A DNA stretch of 64,000 nt. Origin: an uncultured Lachnospiraceae bacterium. GTDB lineage: Bacteria; Bacillota; Clostridia; Lachnospirales; Lachnospiraceae. The translations under genes were made by a program, and so were the position numbers. Under the pieces are notes generated by a model. That model saw nothing but the letters and a program-made list of their open reading frames with translations. It was not told the origin of the DNA and searched no databases. Position 1 is the first letter of the stretch, and the number at the start of each line of letters is the position of its first letter. Shown piece by piece: positions 45,463-55,442 of the stretch. Where the stretch lies: the NCBI GenBank assembly GCA_934292725.1, contig CAKQXY010000007.1, forward strand, positions 1 through 64,000, in the 5' to 3' direction.

Positions 45463-46500
45463 CTAATCGGTGCAATCAAATTCCGCTCTTGTTTCCTCTG
45501 GCTCTGCTTCAATATCTTCGATCGTTTTCAATGCTTTTTCATCGCAAGACGCATTGATCTTATCAAACAGCTTTGCGCATGCCAATGTATCCTTCCACGG
45601 CACAACATCACTTTCCAATTTTCCAGCTTGAATGCAACGAATTGCATCCTGAATCTCATATGTAAAACCATTTTTTGTTTCTTGATCTACAAAATGCTCT
45701 TTTAATTCCCCGTCATTTCCATACAAATATGCCTCTGATGCATAGTGAGGATGTGGAAGAACGATTTTTCCAAATCGGCCATAAATTACCATCTGCTCCT
45801 CTAACTGTGCAACAAAGCTCGTCAGCAAATCAGCAAATGTATCTTCAAAGCAAATGGCAACATGGTCTGTAACATCGACACCTGTATCACTCCAAGTTGC
45901 CGACACGGATATATTTTTAATTGCCTGATTTAAAATAAATGTCGTAATTTCATATGCATAGACCGTGATATCCTTTGCTGCGCCACCTCCCAACTTTGGA
46001 TTAAAATACCGATTTTCTTTGTCATCTGGCGCTACAAATCCAATATTACACTGCAAAACAGTTGGTGTTCCGATCTTCTCTTGTTCCACCCACCTTTTTG
46101 CCTGTTGCACAGCAGGAAGATACCGACTCCACAAAGCTTCCATAATAAAAATCTTTTTCTCACTCGCTAGTGTATACAAGTTCTTCGCTTCCTCTGAATT
46201 TTGAAACATCGCTTTCTCACACAAAACAGGCACGTTGTGATTTACACAAAGCACACTCAAGCGATAATGATCATTCGTTGTCACTGCAATATAGGCACAA
46301 TCTGGTTTTTCTTTCTCCAATAGTGTCTCGTAATCATCATAATAGCTTTCAACACCATTCTCCTTTGCAAAGTTTTCTGCTCTTTCAAGACTTTTACTGG
46401 CAACTGCACATACCTCGCATCCATCAATTCGCGATACAGCATCACAAAACTGCCTGGCAATATGACCTGCCCCCAAAATGGCAAAACGAAATTTTTTCAT
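45463..46500 (-). CDS. Gfo/Idh/MocA-family oxidoreductase
   Basis: 345 residues from the ATG at 46500 (ACTAGGAGGAACCTT upstream). NAD(P)-binding Rossmann fold (FRFAILGAGHIARQF), the EKP motif (LCEKAM..), and a C-terminal alpha/beta domain. Acts on a sugar or cyclitol, probably oxidising or reducing it; substrate unknown. It starts 17 bases after the AAA-ATPase gene. The 200-bp gap on its 3' side shows no convincing gene. Confidence 0.88.
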   Translation of the reverse strand: MKKFRFAILGAGHIARQFCDAVSRIDGCEVCAVASKSLERAENFAKENGVESYYDDYETLLEKEKPDCAYIAVTTNDHYRLSVLCVNHNVPVLCEKAMFQNSEEAKNLYTLASEKKIFIMEALWSRYLPAVQQAKRWVEQEKIGTPTVLQCNIGFVAPDDKENRYFNPKLGGGAAKDITVYAYEITTFILNQAIKNISVSATWSDTGVDVTDHVAICFEDTFADLLTSFVAQLEEQMVIYGRFGKIVLPHPHYASEAYLYGNDGELKEHFVDQETKNGFTYEIQDAIRCIQAGKLESDVVPWKDTLACAKLFDKINASCDEKALKTIEDIEAEPEETRAEFDCTD

Positions 46501-46516
46501 AAGGTTCCTCCTAGTA

Positions 46517-47857
46517 TCAGTTTCTAAGTTCTTCTGTAATAATTGCATCTCTGTCAAATGGCTCACCAAATATTTCCTCTGCGTAACTTAAAATATTGCT
46601 AAAGCCATCACCAGATTTAAATAGTGCTAATACACGGCGAACCATGCAATCACAAATCTCGCGGTTTGGAATTGCAAGATGATAACGTCCATCCGGCTCT
46701 TTTCCGCGCTGTGTTAAATATCCTGTCATAAAGAGTGTACTCCACATATTATCAATATTGGAATACAATTCTTTATAGGTTATCATTTCATCCACCTGTT
46801 TAACAACTGTATCACCACTTACCAATAATTCCAGTTCGCTTTTCGTCAGCATATGCGGATCGTTCATACTGTCAATAAAATGTTGAATAACCTCATTTCC
46901 GCTTGTGTTCATCCAATAATTCTGAAGTTCAGCATTCGTATTCTCCTTATGATCCTCACAATAGTTAACAACATCCCATGGACAATAGACATCTGCTGTA
47001 CCAAAACGATAACCATCATACCATGCTTTTACTTCCTCAAAATGACTGTCTAAACCATAATAAGCAAGCATTTTCTGCACTTCTCTATCAGTAAATCCGA
47101 AAGTTTCATCAAACTCCTCGTCGGTGATTGAATATACCGTAAAATTATTCAGACCAGTAAAAATACTTTCCTTCGCAATTCGTAAGCATCCTGTCAGCAC
47201 TGCAAATGCAAGGCTATCGTTTGTTTTCAAAACATTTCCAAACAAATTTCGGATTAAAAGAACCATTTTATCATAATAACCATTTTCATATGCTTTCGCC
47301 AATGGTACATCATATTCATCAATCAGCACAACTACTTTTTTTGAAAAATGTGCCTCCAATACTTCTGTAAGCTCCTGAAGACTGCTTGTGATTGTATCCT
47401 CTTCCATCTGTCGGCTTAAAAGCTGTGTTAATAATTCTTTATCAAAAGAATCCAGATTTTCGCTTTTTAAAAGGAAACGATGGCGTCTGGCTTCCCTGTT
47501 AATTATTTTGATAATCTGTGCTTTTGCTTTCGTATAGGAATCTGCATCCACGCCTTTTAAACTGATTGCAATCACAGGATATTTTCCCATATATTTTTCG
47601 CACAGCTCTGTATTTTGTGAAATATAAAGCCCATTAAATAATTTTGAATCTGTTCCTGTTTCAAAAAAATATCGCAGCATACTCATGTTCAATGTTTTGC
47701 CAAAACGCCGCGGACGAGTAAACAATGTCACTTTACTTCTTTTGTCAAGAACCTGCTCAATCAACGCCGTTTTATCAACATAATAATAACCATCTGTTCG
47801 TATTTCTTTGAAATCTTCAATTCCAGTTGGCAGCATTAATTTGTTATCCATCTGCAT
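46517..47857 (-). CDS. AAA-ATPase-like protein (PD-(D/E)XK nuclease family), C-terminally short
   Basis: 446 residues. N-terminal AAA-ATPase-like domain (GIEDFKEIRTDGYYYVDKT, Walker-like RPRRFGKTLNMSML, VVVLIDEYDVPL, and WYDGYRFG). Members of this large family usually run to 500-600 residues and end in a DUF1703 PD-(D/E)XK nuclease domain. This one stops early and has no nuclease motif. It may be a decayed or shortened form of a mobile, toxin-like family. A good promoter lies upstream. Confidence 0.8.
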   Translation of the reverse strand: MQMDNKLMLPTGIEDFKEIRTDGYYYVDKTALIEQVLDKRSKVTLFTRPRRFGKTLNMSMLRYFFETGTDSKLFNGLYISQNTELCEKYMGKYPVIAISLKGVDADSYTKAKAQIIKIINREARRHRFLLKSENLDSFDKELLTQLLSRQMEEDTITSSLQELTEVLEAHFSKKVVVLIDEYDVPLAKAYENGYYDKMVLLIRNLFGNVLKTNDSLAFAVLTGCLRIAKESIFTGLNNFTVYSITDEEFDETFGFTDREVQKMLAYYGLDSHFEEVKAWYDGYRFGTADVYCPWDVVNYCEDHKENTNAELQNYWMNTSGNEVIQHFIDSMNDPHMLTKSELELLVSGDTVVKQVDEMITYKELYSNIDNMWSTLFMTGYLTQRGKEPDGRYHLAIPNREICDCMVRRVLALFKSGDGFSNILSYAEEIFGEPFDRDAIITEELRN

Positions 47858-47967
47858 CCGCAGGATACTGCGTGGTACCCCACTCCTCCTTTCTTTCCAA
47901 AATAGTTTCTGTATCGTTTACAATCTTTAAAACCAACTTCTCATACACTTGTTCTTTTCATGTACTC

Positions 47968-47996
47968 AGTATAGTATATATTAGGTTCATATGCAA
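47968..47996 (-). promoter_or_regulatory. Promoter of the AAA-ATPase gene
   Basis: On the minus strand TTGCAT (47996-47991), 17 nt, TATACT (47973-47968). Confidence 0.75.
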
Positions 47997-48029
47997 GAAA
48001 GACAATCAATTTACAAATCAATATTTCTT

Positions 48030-51000
48030 TTAGTCCTCCATGTCATTACTATCTGTCCACAGCTCACATTGTGTCATCACAGTCTGAACTGCATCCTCTT
48101 CTCCTTCTGGCGGATATCTATGTCGTTTTAGCAATCGCCTGATCATAATACGCATTTTTGCTCTGGCTGATTCTCTTTTCTGCCAATCAATCTGCTTATT
48201 TTTACGCAGAGTATCAACCAACTCTTTTGTAAGTGCAATCAATTCTTCATTTTTATAAAAATCTTTGATAGCGTCTGGTTTTGTCAAAGCATCATAGAAT
48301 GCCAATTCCTCAGACGTAAGTCCCATCTTATTTCCTTCCTGATGGGCTGCTTTCATTTGCTTTGCCATATTTAAGAGTTCTTCTATTACCTGCTCATTTG
48401 TCAGCATTCCGTTCAAATAAGCATTCATGACTCGCTGAATTATTTCACTGAATTTCTGTGACTTTACCACATTCGTGTGTCGATAAATATGCACCTGCTC
48501 TGCGATCAATTTCTTAAGCAATTCTACAGCAAGATTTTTTTCTTTCATCTTTGAAATTTCTTCTAGGAATTTAGGATCAAAGAGAGAAAATTCTTTGTCG
48601 ACATCTGAAAACAAATTGATAACGCCATCACTCTGAACACTTGATTTCAAAAGCTCATTAATTCTTGCATTCATCTCTGGAAGAGAAATCTTTTTTCCTA
48701 CTCCCTTATTCATGAGTCGTGTCACTAACACCCTAACTGACTCAAAAAAAGCTGCTTCTATGCGTAACTCCTTCTCTGCAAGAGATGAGCAAAGCGACAA
48801 TGCCTGTTTCAGCATCATACTTTCCTTTAGAAAAGTATCTCTGTCATCTGTTTTATCAACAGCAACAATAAAGTTTACTCCACCACTAATTGCCTTTGAA
48901 CGTTCCAGATTTGTGCCGTCTATAAACTTTGAATAATCATACCCATAAAAGATATCTCGACATACTGAAAGCTTTTCAAGAAACTTTGGATATGCAATCT
49001 TCGTGATATCTGTATCTCCATAGTTCTTTTTATCTCGTGCAGTATAATCATTCATAGCTTGTTTCAAGGCTGCTGCAATTCCCACATAATCAACAATTAA
49101 TCCACCTTCCTTATCGTTAAATACGCGGTTTACTCTTGCAATCGCCTGCATTAGATTATATCCCTGCATTGGCTTATAAACATACATAGTTGCTAATGAC
49201 GGAACATCAAAGCCAGTCAGCCACATATCCACTACGATTGCAATTTTAAGTGGACTCTCATCATCTTTAAATTCTGCTGCCAGTTCATCTTTATGATGCT
49301 TATTTCCGATAATTTTACTCCACTCTTCCGGATCTTTATTGCTTCCCGTCATAACAATAGCAACCTTTTTGGTCCACGAAGGGCGCAAATATAGAATGCG
49401 CTCATAAATCTTCATCGCAATTGATCTGGAATATGCCACAATCATAGCCTTTCCAGTAAGCAGGTTTTGACGATAGTTTTCGTAATGATTTAATACGTCA
49501 TCTACAAGAGAATTAATAGTTTTCTCATTTCCAAGAATTGCTTCCATCTGACCAAGTTCTTTTTTACTTCTCTCTATGACCGCCTGATCAGCATTATTTG
49601 CCATGAGATCATATTCCTGATCAATTCGTCTTAATGTTGCTTCATCCAATTTTAACTTAATGACACGGCTTTCATAATAAACAGGACGTGTTGCACCATC
49701 TTCCACTGCCTGAGTCATATCATAAATATCTATGTAATCACCAAACACTTCTCTTGTATTTCGATCCTTCATAGAAATTGGTGTTCCAGTAAATCCGATA
49801 TAAGTCGCATTTGGCAGCGTATTTCTTATAACACGCGCCGTTCCGATTTTGATTTCACCAGTCTTTATATCTACTTTCTCTTTTAGACCATACTGGCTGC
49901 GATGCGCTTCATCTGCCATAACAATAATGTTTCTACGCTCAGAAAGACAATCAAATGCTTCCTCAAACTTCTGCATAGTTGTAAAAATGATACCATTTGC
50001 TTTTCTTCCATTCAGCCAGTCCATCAAACCAATTATAGGTTTCTCTCCTTTTCGCAGATGTGCATTTCTCTCCCTATCCTGATCAGACAGTTTTCTTTTA
50101 TCTGCCTGAACTGCATCCTGTCGTAAAAATCTTCTGCACTTTGCAAACTGTCCATAAAGCTGATCATCCAAATCATTGCGGTCCGTTATCACAACAATCG
50201 TAGGACTATCAAGTGCCTCCTGTAATAAATGCGCATAAAACACCATAGACAGTGATTTTCCGCTCCCCTGCGTATGCCAGAAAACACCACCTTTTCCATC
50301 TGTCTGTGTAGCCTTCTTTGTTGACTCAATGGCCTTTTTCACTGCAAAATACTGATGATATCCCGCCAGAATCTTAACCTGTTTCGTGCCTTCATCCGAA
50401 AAGCAAATAAAATTCTTAATAATGTTTAACAGCCGTTCCTTCGTAAACATTCCTTCAAAAAAGGTATCAAACTGCGCGTGCTGCGTATTTTCATAATCGC
50501 CATCTTTCGTTTTCCACTCCATGAAGCGATCTTCGCCTGAAGTAATCGTACCTGCCTTTGATGTTAGCTGATCACTCATCACACAAATGCAATTGTAAAT
50601 AAACATAGATGGAATCTCATGCATATAATTGCGAATCTGTGTATATGCCTCAGAAGCATCCGTTTCCTCTCTTGATGGAGATTTAAGCTCCATAAGAACA
50701 ATTGGAAGACCATTTAAAAACAGTAAAATATCTGGACGCTTTGTACTGTTTTCAATAAAGCTCCATTGATTCGCTATGATAAAAGAATTTCTGTCAGGAT
50801 TTTTATAATCCACAAGATACACTCGGCCAGAGCGTTCCTCATTTCCAACAAAATAGCGCACTTCAATTCCATGCTGAAGATACTCCATAAAAAGCTCATT
50901 CTTTTGAATTAGCTCCGCATTCTCAAAGTTTTTCAGCTTATATAATGCATCTGCAAGTGCCTCTTCTGGCAAATTAGGATTCAGACGATGAATCGCATCG

Positions 51001-51134
51001 TCTAACTCGTCCTCATATAACGGACTTCTGAAATCTCGCTCTAAATCTGGTGCATATACATACTGATATCCCATATTTTGAAATAGCTCTATGACAGAGC
51101 TTTCGTAGTCTGCTTCTGTATAAAATCCTGACAT
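48030..51134 (-). CDS. hsdR: Type I restriction enzyme R subunit
   Basis: 1034 residues, start after AGGAGAAGGGATT. N-terminal PD-(D/E)XK nuclease (RPDILLFLNGLPIVLMELKSP), a motor domain with Walker A HTQGSGKSLSM and DEAH (MADEAHRSQYG), a second RecA-like domain (LTGFDVPSLATMYVYKP, QAIARVNR), and a helical C-terminus. It cuts DNA away from the HsdS recognition site after ATP-driven translocation. It lies 57 bases after the unknown 442-residue gene and ends the locus. Confidence 0.97.
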   Translation of the reverse strand: MSGFYTEADYESSVIELFQNMGYQYVYAPDLERDFRSPLYEDELDDAIHRLNPNLPEEALADALYKLKNFENAELIQKNELFMEYLQHGIEVRYFVGNEERSGRVYLVDYKNPDRNSFIIANQWSFIENSTKRPDILLFLNGLPIVLMELKSPSREETDASEAYTQIRNYMHEIPSMFIYNCICVMSDQLTSKAGTITSGEDRFMEWKTKDGDYENTQHAQFDTFFEGMFTKERLLNIIKNFICFSDEGTKQVKILAGYHQYFAVKKAIESTKKATQTDGKGGVFWHTQGSGKSLSMVFYAHLLQEALDSPTIVVITDRNDLDDQLYGQFAKCRRFLRQDAVQADKRKLSDQDRERNAHLRKGEKPIIGLMDWLNGRKANGIIFTTMQKFEEAFDCLSERRNIIVMADEAHRSQYGLKEKVDIKTGEIKIGTARVIRNTLPNATYIGFTGTPISMKDRNTREVFGDYIDIYDMTQAVEDGATRPVYYESRVIKLKLDEATLRRIDQEYDLMANNADQAVIERSKKELGQMEAILGNEKTINSLVDDVLNHYENYRQNLLTGKAMIVAYSRSIAMKIYERILYLRPSWTKKVAIVMTGSNKDPEEWSKIIGNKHHKDELAAEFKDDESPLKIAIVVDMWLTGFDVPSLATMYVYKPMQGYNLMQAIARVNRVFNDKEGGLIVDYVGIAAALKQAMNDYTARDKKNYGDTDITKIAYPKFLEKLSVCRDIFYGYDYSKFIDGTNLERSKAISGGVNFIVAVDKTDDRDTFLKESMMLKQALSLCSSLAEKELRIEAAFFESVRVLVTRLMNKGVGKKISLPEMNARINELLKSSVQSDGVINLFSDVDKEFSLFDPKFLEEISKMKEKNLAVELLKKLIAEQVHIYRHTNVVKSQKFSEIIQRVMNAYLNGMLTNEQVIEELLNMAKQMKAAHQEGNKMGLTSEELAFYDALTKPDAIKDFYKNEELIALTKELVDTLRKNKQIDWQKRESARAKMRIMIRRLLKRHRYPPEGEEDAVQTVMTQCELWTDSNDMED

Positions 51135-51191
51135 AATCCCTTCTCCTTATTCCAAGGTTTATCTGATGTAAAATATTATATAATTAACTAT

Positions 51192-52520
51192 TTATGAATG
51201 TTTTTTCGCCATAAGCCAAAAAGCAATTTTCACCTGTAAATACAAATACCAATCCGGCAAAAAATAGTCAAATTCAAGAACATTTTCAAAGCAAGGTTCA
51301 ATTATCTTTAATTGAATTCGTGCCCACTCAGAATTCGATGTTCCACATCTTCCATCTATATATCTTGCGGTCTCTTCTAGTTCTTTGTCTGATGCATTAT
51401 TTCTTTGTTCTTCTTCTATTACCTCAATCATTGGTTTTACCCTATCAGCATCTTCTTGACATATTTTCCCATTGTCCGCAATAACTTCATCAATATCATC
51501 CATGCTTTCAAATTCTGGTTCCAAATAATATAGTTTACTTAACGCATATCCATTTTCTATGAATTCAGTATTATACCCTTCATACGGTTTACTACAATCA
51601 TCTGCCTCCATTTCTTGTAAACAATTATGGAACACTTTAATCTTCTGCTTCAATTCCGACTGATATTCTTGAAGATATTTCTGCATCTTTTCATCCTTAT
51701 AATGTGACTTCATAATCGCTTGCCATTCTCTTACACAATTAGATGCTGCTCCATATCTTTCTTTTTCTGCGCTCTCCAAACTCAGAAGATAGTCAATGTA
51801 GTTATCAAAATCCTCTGGATTTGAAATTTTTTTATTTCTAAAACCAGCTATTTTTTTCTGATTATATGTCTCTATAGCGTTAATAATCTCCTCAATATAT
51901 GTATATCTTTTATTCAGATAATCTAAGATTTCGGGTACTCGTATTGGAATACGTTTGTTTACATCAGTCATATCATTACGATATACAGTCGCATAAAAAT
52001 CAACGTTTTCCCATCCTTTCCCAAATACGCCTAATTTTGCCAATGTTCCCTTGCTTTCAGATATATAAGGACACCATTCATTTTCCTCGCCTTGATATAT
52101 TGGATGCTGACTTGTATCTACCGGATGAACTGAACATAATGAACGGAGATACTTGAAATATTTTTCGTCATTTCCCTTTTCTTCTACTACACTGTCTTTA
52201 AAAGATGAAACATCCCCTTGTATATTATAAGTCACACCATATACTTCTCCTATGCGCGTAATGCAATCTATTAATGTTTGGCCATAATTCAAAATATCGC
52301 ACAATCCCCATATATCATTTATCTCAATTTTATTGCAGTGGTCAACAAGAGCGTCAATTCTGTCCATACATGCACAAATGCAGGAATATGCCTTGGCTGT
52401 ACCTTCTTTGTTCTTACCTGGTATTTTAAACTTTGCTTCTTTCTCATAAGTAAAATTCCACCACTCATTTACTTTTTCTCTTAGTCTTTTACTTACTTCT
52501 GGATCTAAGTTTAGTTTCAT
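51192..52520 (-). CDS. Unrecognised protein embedded between hsdS and hsdR
   Basis: 442 residues, start after AAAGGAGGCTGAAATC. Soluble, no signal peptide or membrane span, largely helical, with a C-terminal predicted coiled part (~270-300) and a hydrophobic end (FDYFLPDWYLYLQVKIAFWLM). I recognise no nuclease, methylase, kinase or DNA-binding motif and no known family. Its orientation, spacing and place inside the hsd operon suggest it acts with the restriction system (a partner, modulator, or independent defence gene). Confidence 0.8.
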   Translation of the reverse strand: MKLNLDPEVSKRLREKVNEWWNFTYEKEAKFKIPGKNKEGTAKAYSCICACMDRIDALVDHCNKIEINDIWGLCDILNYGQTLIDCITRIGEVYGVTYNIQGDVSSFKDSVVEEKGNDEKYFKYLRSLCSVHPVDTSQHPIYQGEENEWCPYISESKGTLAKLGVFGKGWENVDFYATVYRNDMTDVNKRIPIRVPEILDYLNKRYTYIEEIINAIETYNQKKIAGFRNKKISNPEDFDNYIDYLLSLESAEKERYGAASNCVREWQAIMKSHYKDEKMQKYLQEYQSELKQKIKVFHNCLQEMEADDCSKPYEGYNTEFIENGYALSKLYYLEPEFESMDDIDEVIADNGKICQEDADRVKPMIEVIEEEQRNNASDKELEETARYIDGRCGTSNSEWARIQLKIIEPCFENVLEFDYFLPDWYLYLQVKIAFWLMAKKHS

Positions 52521-52559
52521 GATTTCAGCCTCCTTTTTATTATGTCAAACAGATTCAAG

Positions 52560-52579
52560 CAAGAATTTAGCGGCTTAAA
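52560..52579 (+). repeat. Shufflon recombination site D
   Basis: CAAGAATTTAGCGGCTTAAA at the 3' end of the active hsdS cassette, overlapping its stop codon region. Its exact inverse is site B (56411-56430). It shares the core CAAGAATTTA with sites C and E. Confidence 0.8.
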
Positions 52580-53822
52580 TCTCGATGTTGGATACATCCA
52601 ACTCACCTGATATTAGCTTTGGCAAAAGCGTGTCACGGAGTTGTGCCAATCGTTGATTCTCAAGCTGATTGCTTATTATAATTTCAAAAATAGGAATAGT
52701 TATTTCTGAAAAAGCATTATTTATTTCTTCTGAAAGTAAAATAGTTTGCGAAGCCTTAATCTCAGAAGATGAGAGGTTTACTTGTACTCCACTATTTGCT
52801 CTGCTACGGAGGTCAACAAGAAAATCTGTGCTATTAGTGAGTAAATAGATGAAAGGATAAGTTACTCCTTTATATCCATTTGCTCTGAGGTGTCCAACTC
52901 GCTGATTGACAATAAACTCATCATCAAGTGGCATAATGGCTGTATTACCTAATATTGCTACATTATCTTTCATATCTGTCATTGCCATAAGTATATCGCC
53001 TTTTTTGAGAACGAATTTCTCTAACTTTGAATCAAGGTTCTTTGGGTACCAGCTTTTTGTTCCATCAGGAATAAATCCACCGCCACGAGCAATATGACCT
53101 TGTTTGAAAACTTGATAACAGTCTGGTGACGGCTCATTAAGAAGTTCCTTACTCTTAAACGCATAGCCATTTTGGAAATTAACAATTTTTTCAAGAGGTA
53201 CAATTTCCCAGTCAGAAGGCAATGTTCCATTAAATGGCTCGAAATCCACGAACCAGGACTTAAAAAGGAGCTGTGCTTGTTGCTCTAAATTCTTGTTTAC
53301 CCTTTGGTTTGTTGCTATTTTTTCTTGAATCTTATCAAGTATTACTACTACTTTTTGCTGAATTTCAAGACAAGGAAGATCTATAACAAGATTCTCTATC
53401 ATTCCTTTAGTCAAAGCATTTCTTGTTGCACCAGCTGAAGCCAATTGCAATAAATATTTTTTTCTCCACTGCAAAAAATATAAAATATACGAATTAATTG
53501 CAACATCCTTTTTTGCCCTAACAATAGCAACATGCTGATTGACGCGAGCTGGTAAATATATTGAATCCATCATCGTAGCTCGAGCAACAGAATCACCTGT
53601 AATATTCAGAAGTACATCTCCCTCTAAAACTGCAACATTATCCATTTTTTGAGCTTGATCTTTTTTAATATAGACTAGTCCATCATCTGAAAATGAGAAG
53701 TCTAATATATTTTGACTTCTAATAAAGGAAATGCCTTCTTCACAATATGCTTCCTTTCCACCTCTTGGTGTCGAACCACTTCCTATTTTTTCACATATAT
53801 CTTTGAACTTAACTCTTTTCAT
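52575..53822 (-). CDS. hsdS: Type I specificity subunit HsdS, complete copy (N-half 2 + cassette 2)
   Basis: 415 residues. Two target-recognition domains: TRD1 ~1-145 and TRD2 ~205-370. The first conserved helix begins near 150 (IQQKVVVILDKIQEKIATNQRVNKNL), the central region runs FKSWFVDFEPFNG, and the C-terminal conserved end is LLPKLISGELDVSNIEI. The codons for NKNL coincide with recombination site C (53286-53299), where the C-terminal cassette can be exchanged. It starts 13 bases after the recombinase gene (GGAAGG), so it is cotranscribed with it. Confidence 0.95.
   Translation of the reverse strand: MKRVKFKDICEKIGSGSTPRGGKEAYCEEGISFIRSQNILDFSFSDDGLVYIKKDQAQKMDNVAVLEGDVLLNITGDSVARATMMDSIYLPARVNQHVAIVRAKKDVAINSYILYFLQWRKKYLLQLASAGATRNALTKGMIENLVIDLPCLEIQQKVVVILDKIQEKIATNQRVNKNLEQQAQLLFKSWFVDFEPFNGTLPSDWEIVPLEKIVNFQNGYAFKSKELLNEPSPDCYQVFKQGHIARGGGFIPDGTKSWYPKNLDSKLEKFVLKKGDILMAMTDMKDNVAILGNTAIMPLDDEFIVNQRVGHLRANGYKGVTYPFIYLLTNSTDFLVDLRSRANSGVQVNLSSSEIKASQTILLSEEINNAFSEITIPIFEIIISNQLENQRLAQLRDTLLPKLISGELDVSNIEI
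53286..53299 (-). repeat. Shufflon recombination site C
   Basis: TAAACAAGAATTTA on the minus strand, inside hsdS between its two halves. It is identical to sites E and B over 14 bases. Confidence 0.8.
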
Positions 53823-53835
53823 GTGAATTACCTTC

Positions 53836-54819
53836 CTAACTTATGTATTTCCTATGAGCCTGTTTTACATTGCTTTGCTTAACCATGGCATATTGTAATG
53901 TCGTATCTATGCGCTTATGACCCAACAATTGCTGCAATTGTTCTATCGGCATTCCTTTATCAATCGCCATCGTTGCAAGCGTTCTTCTAAATTTATGCGG
54001 ATGTATCTTTTCAATTCCTAACTCTTTACCCATTTCCCGCAGTCTTGTTTCAATACCTCCAATCTTAATTCTTTCAAATGGAGAACGCAGTGTTACAAAT
54101 AATGCTGGATTTTCATCTGTCCTGCTATTGATATAATTCTGCAAATGTATCTTTGTTCTGGCATCAAAATATACTACTCGTTCTTTATCACCTTTACCAA
54201 AGACAACGCATTCTCGTTCATTGAAATCAATATCTGCCTTATTCAGCAGCACCATCTCGCCAATACGCATTCCTGTTGATGCAAGCATATCTATAATTGC
54301 AAGATCACGAAGCTCTACACAATTATCGCGCATTTTCTCCAAGTCTTCATCTGTATATGTTTCTTTTACATTGGTCGCTGTTTTCACCTTATGAATTCTG
54401 CGAACTGGACTTTTTATAATATAGTCCTCATCTTCTAACCATGAAAAAAAGCTAGACAAAATTCTCCGGATATTATCAATGGTTACTCGGCTTGGACTAT
54501 TTTTCTGCTGATAATTAGTTAAATATGTTCGCAAATCTTCCGTCTGTATATGACGAACACCTTTTCCAACTGCTTCGATCATATTTTCTATCGTGGTTCG
54601 ATAATATTTCAATGTTTTTTCTGAGCAACCTTCAATACGTTTTGCCGTTATAAAGGAATCAAGCAACTGATTACCATCATCTTCATCTCTTTTTGCTTGC
54701 GTTTTAATTTCACAATCAAACAATTCATGTTCCAACACACTTTTTAATCGCTGTAGTTGTACATTATCAAGATGCTGCAACATTTGCTGAATAATTGATT
54801 CAATAATTTGCTGTTTCAT
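53836..54819 (-). CDS. Tyrosine recombinase (XerC/D-like), probable HsdS invertase
   Basis: 327 residues, start after AAGGAGGATGACTACTT. SAM-like N-terminal core-binding domain (LDSFITAKRIEGCSEKTLKYY) and a C-terminal catalytic domain with the R..H-x-x-R..Y set: STGMRIGEM (Arg), HPHKFRRTLAT (H-x-x-R), LLGHKRIDTTLQYAMV (His and nucleophile Tyr). It lies between the two halves of the hsdS shuffling region, the usual position for the recombinase that flips HsdS cassettes. Confidence 0.95.
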   Translation of the reverse strand: MKQQIIESIIQQMLQHLDNVQLQRLKSVLEHELFDCEIKTQAKRDEDDGNQLLDSFITAKRIEGCSEKTLKYYRTTIENMIEAVGKGVRHIQTEDLRTYLTNYQQKNSPSRVTIDNIRRILSSFFSWLEDEDYIIKSPVRRIHKVKTATNVKETYTDEDLEKMRDNCVELRDLAIIDMLASTGMRIGEMVLLNKADIDFNERECVVFGKGDKERVVYFDARTKIHLQNYINSRTDENPALFVTLRSPFERIKIGGIETRLREMGKELGIEKIHPHKFRRTLATMAIDKGMPIEQLQQLLGHKRIDTTLQYAMVKQSNVKQAHRKYIS

Positions 54820-54854
54820 AAGTAGTCATCCTCCTTCTTTTCCAGAGAACGACT

Positions 54855-54890
54855 CAACGGCAGTTCTATTGGTTTTTACTTCTGCCGTTG
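54855..54890. other. Hairpin in the recombinase 5' region
   Basis: CAACGGCAG (54855-54863) pairs perfectly with CTGCCGTTG (54882-54890), 18-nt loop, 36 bases before the recombinase ATG. No T-run on either side, so a regulatory or protein-binding role is more likely than termination. Confidence 0.5.
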
Positions 54891-54940
54891 CTAGAAGTGT
54901 TAATCAATCAGTAAAAAATATCCTACTATTATAAAGAAAT

Positions 54941-55219
54941 TTATTCTCCATAGTATCCTGTCTTAGCTAACTCGCGCCACTTAAAATACATTTCCTTATA
55001 ATTTTCCTTTATAAATTCTCTTATTTGTCGAACCTCTCGATCATTTAATTGTCCCTGCTTTTCTATAGTTGTATCGCCATTGCTCTTAACAAAAAATTTA
55101 GCTGATCCTGCTTCCGTAAGTCTTCTATCACTTGCATGTACATGCATCGCCTCGATGACACAGCTTGCAGTGTAATAAAGATAATAACCACATACTTTAA
55201 ATCCGTAATATTTAGGCAT
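54941..55219 (-). CDS. DUF4160-like small protein
   Basis: 92 residues from the ATG at 55219, preceded by GGAGGAGTGAG; an upstream in-frame ATG at 55300 is inside the previous gene. The MPKYYGFKVCGYYLYY start, MHVHASDRR and a KWRELAKTGYYGE end resemble DUF4160 proteins, which are often found in toxin-antitoxin-like pairs. The third of three overlapping genes. Confidence 0.6.
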   Translation of the reverse strand: MPKYYGFKVCGYYLYYTASCVIEAMHVHASDRRLTEAGSAKFFVKSNGDTTIEKQGQLNDREVRQIREFIKENYKEMYFKWRELAKTGYYGE

Positions 55220-55220
55220 C

Positions 55221-55442
55221 TCACTCCTCCATAAATCGCTTATTCTTTTCGTAATAATCCAAAGCAATTTGAGTTTCAATATCGTCCATATTCGTTTCAA
55301 CTACTCTGTCATTAAGAATCACTGCTGCATGATTCAAATAATCAAGATTCAGCACTCGAATATATTCACCGTCTCTTGTAAATGCATATCCATTAACTAT
55401 CATATCAGCTTTATCAGCAATTTCTTTAATATCAAGCGGCAT
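55221..55442 (-). CDS. Small conserved protein, unknown function
   Basis: 73 residues from the ATG at 55442; a TTG two codons earlier (55448) is at better spacing from AAGGAGG and may be the true start. Acidic, ends KNKRFMEE. It overlaps the preceding gene and is one base from the next. Confidence 0.6.
   Translation of the reverse strand: MPLDIKEIADKADMIVNGYAFTRDGEYIRVLNLDYLNHAAVILNDRVVETNMDDIETQIALDYYEKNKRFMEE

Noticed and set aside
45324..45512. 62-residue minus-strand frame at the end of the oxidoreductase gene
   Set aside because: It overlaps the oxidoreductase 3' end in another frame and has no ribosome site or family pattern.
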